Origin: Nymphaea colorata
Taxonomy: Eukaryota > Streptophyta > Magnoliopsida > Nymphaeales > Nymphaeaceae
NCBI RefSeq assembly: GCF_008831285.2
Contig: NC_045151.1
Span: forward strand, 2,477,544 to 2,537,543
Length of the DNA: 60,000 nucleotides
Direction of reading: 5' to 3'
Shown: one piece after another, positions 52,697 to 58,600 of the stretch
Layout: every line of letters starts with the position of its first letter
Position numbering within the stretch: the first letter of the stretch is position 1
Program-made: the position numbers and the translations under genes
Notes under the pieces: generated by a model
What the model was told of the DNA's origin: nothing
Databases searched by the model: none
The model's input: only the letters and a program-made list of their open reading frames with translations

Positions 52697-55600
52697 TACA
52701 CACACACATACACACAAAGACAGGGAGAGAGATTGAAATGCTCCTTACCAAGATATGCCTATTTATGGTAATTCTTAATAGCTTTTGCAAATCTACCACT
52801 TCAGATGCATTTGTTATTCATCATTTGCTCAGAATAGACAAATGAACCCTATAGGAAACATGATTACCTTTTAGGCCACAATATTTACCAAAACTTCAGG
52901 CCATTGTCTTCCAAATTGGTATATCCCAACAAGAGTAGACAGATCAAACTACATAAGCTAATGTGTTTCTTCTGTAACTGAACCATGTAGACGTGATCTT
53001 ATGACTCATTTAGAGAAGTTACCCATTTATGTCACATCAAAAAAACAGTGGCCGTTATTAGACCAAAAAAAAAACATGGTAAGAAATCAATACATTTTAT
53101 AAAACCAGATCGAAATTAAGCATATCTTGTAACAAGTAAATAAATGTACACACACGCACCACAAACTCAAGTGTGACTTCTAATTGTTCTCAAGTATGCC
53201 TTACCAGATATCTCAACTGAAATTTATGAACAGTTTGAATTTTGAGGTGAAGTTAAATATCATAGACAAGTTTGCTATGGTACTTACGATCGACGCTTGA
53301 ACCATATATTTTCTATGAAATCTTAGAACTTCCTAATGCCACAATAGGGCTGAAAATAAACCAAGTAGCTCATGGTTTGAATTAGTTCAACTTGCACAAA
53401 GTTCATCTGCACTTGGTTCAACAAGTTAATGAGAAGTGAGTAAGAGACAGCTCTGGGACTAATTAGCCAAGTAAAATCTGGTTGTGCTCATTCAAAGCTA
53501 TGTCACATAGGTGCGGGGTGGGGGTGCGGGTACGGGTGCGGATGCTGGAGCGGCACATTTCAAAAAATTTAGGTGCGGCGGTGCGGCGAGGGTATTTATT
53601 ATTATTATTATTAATTTATTATTATAATATATATATAATATATATGACAACAAATTGTCTATAAACCACAAAATTATCAAATAGAAAAATCAAAATTGCA
53701 AATGCAAATCATGATATCATTATCAATCATCAATTCAACAAGAAATATACTCTAGTTTTGAGTTCACAGTTCCATGGATGCACGAATTGACCATGGAAAA
53801 AACCAATGTGTTAAACTTGAGGAGAAACCACCTTCCTGTGCAGTTGGTTTGAATTTTGAACAAGTTTCGTAGACATAGACCTTTAGGGAAGGCTGGTCTG
53901 CGGAAAAAGAGAAGGCTGCATCGTGCATGAGCCTCTCAAAATTGTTCCAAATCTCTGAATACAGGGAAAATGGAAAATGGAAAACATATACAGTCTAAGA
54001 GCTCAGAGAAACAATCTAAGAGCGGCAGAGACAGACGAGACAGGACAGAGAGAAATCAAAATCGAGCGGCAAAGAGAGACGAGACAGAATAGAGAGAAAT
54101 CAAAATCGGAGCGTGATATCAGAATCAAACAATAAAAAGAAAAAAACACACTGCTGCAAAGAGTGAGAGAGAGATTTTACCTTCGTTTACCTTCCTAAAT
54201 GCAGCTTCATTCGTGAGTGAAGAAGAAGTGGAAAGATGTGAAAGAAGAATAGAGCAGGGGAGCAGTCTGATCGTTCTTTTGAGTACAACCACGGGCAATT
54301 AAACCATTTCACCGAAGACGGAGATGATGCCGCCGGTGGAGGACATAATCATTCAGTAGAAGATGGAGAGAGAGCAGCGGACGGAGACAGAGCAGCGGGA
54401 AGGGCACGAGATCATGCCTAAATTGATTTTTACATAAATAAAAATTTGAAAAAAAAACCCAAAAAATGGATGAAAATGTCCATGGTGCGGTTTGACAGTA
54501 CCTGACTCACCTTTGACGCGAATGAAGTGCGCATCCAGAATTGGAAAAAATAGTCGGGTGCGGCAGACCGCACCCGACTCACTTTAAATGTCTCTGGGTG
54601 CGAATCCTGGTCGCACCCACGTCGCGTCGACGCGGGTGCGGGTCCAAAAACGCAACACTTGTGTGACATTGATTCAAAGTTAGCTCACTTAGGCTTGTTA
54701 GTGGCTAGTGCAATAACCTATTAACGAGCTAGTTGACTTGGATGTGTATGGGGGTCTAGACAGAACATTTTCAATGAGGAGCAGACATGCAGCAGAATAG
54801 AAAGGGTCACTAGAACTCCTAAAACAAATGTCACATATATCGTTTATGGGTATCATACAGCAAGGTATTTCTCAAGTATAATAAAGAAAACTATATTTCT
54901 TGGGAAAATCTCAGCAATTTTTTATATTAAAAAAAATTAAAAACCTTAAAAATTAGGTAAAAGTAAAATAAATAAAAAATTAATAAGGAGATATTGAAAA
55001 TGACTAGATAAACATGATAGGTTGTTGGTGAAAAATAGTATAGATTAAATAATAGTCATGTGTAGGATTACGATGTAATAAATTTTGTTGGTCCCCATGC
55101 TAAACCCAATTTACTTAGCTGCATGATGTAAAGGATGAGTGAGTTAATGCCATGGGATTCGGGTTTCATGAATTGAGGAGAACGTGGGCTCTCTCTCTCT
55201 CTTCTTTATTGCGTCTAATTTTCTGGTTAACCATCTCCCTTTTCTTTATTACATCTGTTACTACTTAATCTCCATTATTACATGCACCTTTCAGCTCTCT
55301 CTCATATTTCATATGCCTAATTTTCTGAATAGAAACTAAAAAATATCTCACGTGCAATAAAAGAATGCAAAAAAATAGTAAAAAACCTTTCTTTTCATGC
55401 TTTTTATTTTCTGGCACCTTTTTCAAAAAGATGTGTTTTACTGGCATTCTTTTGGCTAATTCGCATTTAAGATCTAACATATTCATTGTTTCTTTTTGAA
55501 TAAAACACAATATTTGTGACAGTGTGTAAAACAATGAAAACAATTCTAAAGGTAATCATTTCAGAAAAAATGTTTGAAAGTATCATAGTTTTGTGAAAGA

Positions 55601-58600
55601 AGATAGAATGCAGCTAGACATGTACCTATTTTCTAGTCAGCTGCAGAGTGCAATCAATTTACTGGTTGAAGTGCAGATATGATCATTGACTGCTATCCTA
55701 GATGTGCTAGTGGCTATAAGTTTTATGGATGGATATGAACGAGTACCACGGCTAGAGTAAATATCACCATTCACCATCTAGTCTTAACTCTTAACCTATC
55801 ATTCTTAGTCTCATAATAGAGGAAGACCAGCCTCGAAGCATCTATTGGACACTTTGTCATGGCATTGTAGCCTTTTCTTCTTCCCTGTTCACTTCCTCTA
55901 ATCATCTTCAAAGTTTAAAGAGTACAGATCCAACAACTTGACAAAACGCTAGATCTTGTCATATCAACATGACTAACACTTATAACTGGTGTTTCTCGTT
56001 CATTCCTTTTTGTTGTTCTTTTATTTCACCTCATTATTATGTTTCTACTACATCGTTTGCCCCTGTTCTCACTTATTTCCTCTTGGCCCGCTTTCTTTGT
56101 CTATTTCTATTTTTCCAGGCTTGCCACAAATTTAAGCCATAAAAACCCATAATGGAGCACCACTACTGTACTTGTGTATGTATATTAGTGGTGCATGTGC
56201 AAGTGTGCAGTGGCTATGTGCTTTTACTTTATAGCTATACAGACAAGATCCCAAAAATACATGCATGCAAAAAGTATGTCTTTTTGTGGCTTAAAATTGT
56301 GGCAGGCATGGGAAGCACTAATGTATTTGTATATGTGTATGTGTGTCCATGGGTTGACAGGATTATGTCTGTGTCTCCACTGTTTCTTATATTGTAGTGA
56401 TAAATGGCAGAGAGGGGAGGTTTTTTTGTAGCCATCGGGGACTTGGTCAAGGTGATCCCCTCTTACCATATCTTTCCTTACCATAGTTGAAATATTTATT
56501 TGTAAACTCAAGTGTGAAGTAGCCACCAACTGTATTCAAGTTCCTAAATTAAGAGCTATGATATGAGGTCACTTTCTCCTATTTTGGCATATGTTGATGA
56601 CATTATTTGTTTTTGCAAAGCAAAGTCTACTGTAGTGATTAATCTGCAACAGTCTTTATGAGCTTTTGAAGCAAATGCAAGTATGAAAATTAATGATGAC
56701 AAGACCATAATCATTCAATTTAAAGTTTCAGGCAAAGTTCTTCATCATATTCTTACTTGCATGAGATAGCAGGTGAAAGGACTCCCATTCTCCCACCTTC
56801 GTCTCCCAATGTCTGTAGGGGCTATCAAAGAAGAGTATTGTCAACCTCTTCTTCAAAACGCTATCTTATGTTGGAAGACTTTGCCTTGTTAAGGTTGCCA
56901 CTTTACAAATTATTGATTATCAGGTTCGTGCTTTTAGGCTGCCCATGGGAACCTTATCAAAATTGACGAGTCAAATAGCAAGTTTCATTTGGGGTGACTC
57001 TGAATAATCCCATCATTTTCATCTTATAAGTTGGGAAGATTTGTGTTTTCCTACAAAAAAGGGAGGTTGCAACCTCAAGGACCTTCCAATGCTCAAATCG
57101 CACACATATGATCCAACTAGCAGCCAGGGCTGCTACGTTGGGATCTTCCCTTTGGGCGATGACAATAAGAGATAAATATTTGTCCAGATCCAGACTTTGA
57201 GTGGCTAAAGTTTCTAGTCGAATTTCTTGGTCTTGGAAGGGCATTTTGTGCGGATTGTAAGAAGTGGCCCATCTAACCCCATGGCATTTGGGGAATGGTG
57301 AACTAATTCAGTTTTCCAAAGAGCATTGTGGGCTTTGTAATAATAAAGTTTCTCCAGACTATATTTTCTGCTCCTTTTGTGAGTAGAAGAATATCATCTC
57401 CTTGAATTGAACACCTTCTCACAAATTCTCTCAATGCACAGCAGGTTGTCAGGCTCATGTGGGGCCAAAGGGAGGTTCAACAAATGAGTTGCAGTGGCAT
57501 CTATGATGTATGGAGGAGCCCAAGAATTCTTAACTATGGTCTACTAAAGCTCCTCCTAGTTCCAAATGGTTTCTTTTCCCGTTTGTGAAAATTGCCTGTT
57601 GACCGTCATGGCATCCCGCTACCTAATCGATGCATACTATGTGAGATAAACGAGGAATCAGTGTCACACATCCTTATACACAGCAATTTTAGAAAAGAGA
57701 TATGGAGACATGTCTTTTATAGATTTAAGACAAAAATGCCAGTAGTGGATAATTTCCAGGACTTACCTAAGAAAAGGACCACTACCTCTTTCAACACAGG
57801 CTGGATGGCCGATGCTTGGCTCCTAATTCCCCCTCTTCTTGTAGGTAAAGTCTGGAAATGCAGGAAGTCTAGACAGCATCCGGGAACTTATGTTATTGTA
57901 ATTCAACAGGCTGGACCTTCATTTGGTTGGATGTAAAGTCAATATTACTCTCTTCAGGTGTTTCTTCCTCAGGTGGAGCTTACTCAAAACTTGACCAACT
58001 TGACGTTTGGTTAACCACTAATATTGTTCCAGGTCACTGGCAAATTATTGTAGATACTCACTATTCCCTCTAGATTTCCTCTGTTGTAGGGTGCAAAGCA
58101 AGGAAGACTGACTTTGCAATTTTGAACAACAATAGTGTTCCCCTTAAGGTCAGCCTCTACTGCTGGTTTCTAACAAATCATGGTCTTATTGATAGACTGT
58201 TGCAGTGGGTTCCTCACATCCAACTTGGAGTTACTATTTCTATAAGCCCCACTAAATGGTGCAACCTTCTCAGCAAAGCCATCAGGGCTCCTTCTGACTT
58301 GCAATCTAGGAATTTCTTGTTACTAACCTACATAACTTTTGTCCATATTCCATGTTGTAACCCCATTTTTGAGGTGGCTGCTCTACTTCTTAGGTTTGTT
58401 CATTGACTAGGTAGTTGTTTTGGGATTCATTTCCTGATGTTTAAGGGATGCTCTTACCACCTTTGGTATATGTAAATGTGCAGTAAAATTTTGGGGCAAA
58501 CCTCAGCAGGGTTGCAGTGGAAAGTCCAAACACTATACGCATGCAAGCACACGTCCTTTTCTGCAAGCTCGGACTCCATAGTGTTCTCACGTAAACAAGA

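Noticed and set aside
53500-53600. GTGCGGGTGCGG repeats considered as a CRISPR-like or telomere-like array
   Set aside because: Irregular short repeats without spacers, located at the ends of hAT-like elements with target duplications; eukaryotic context.
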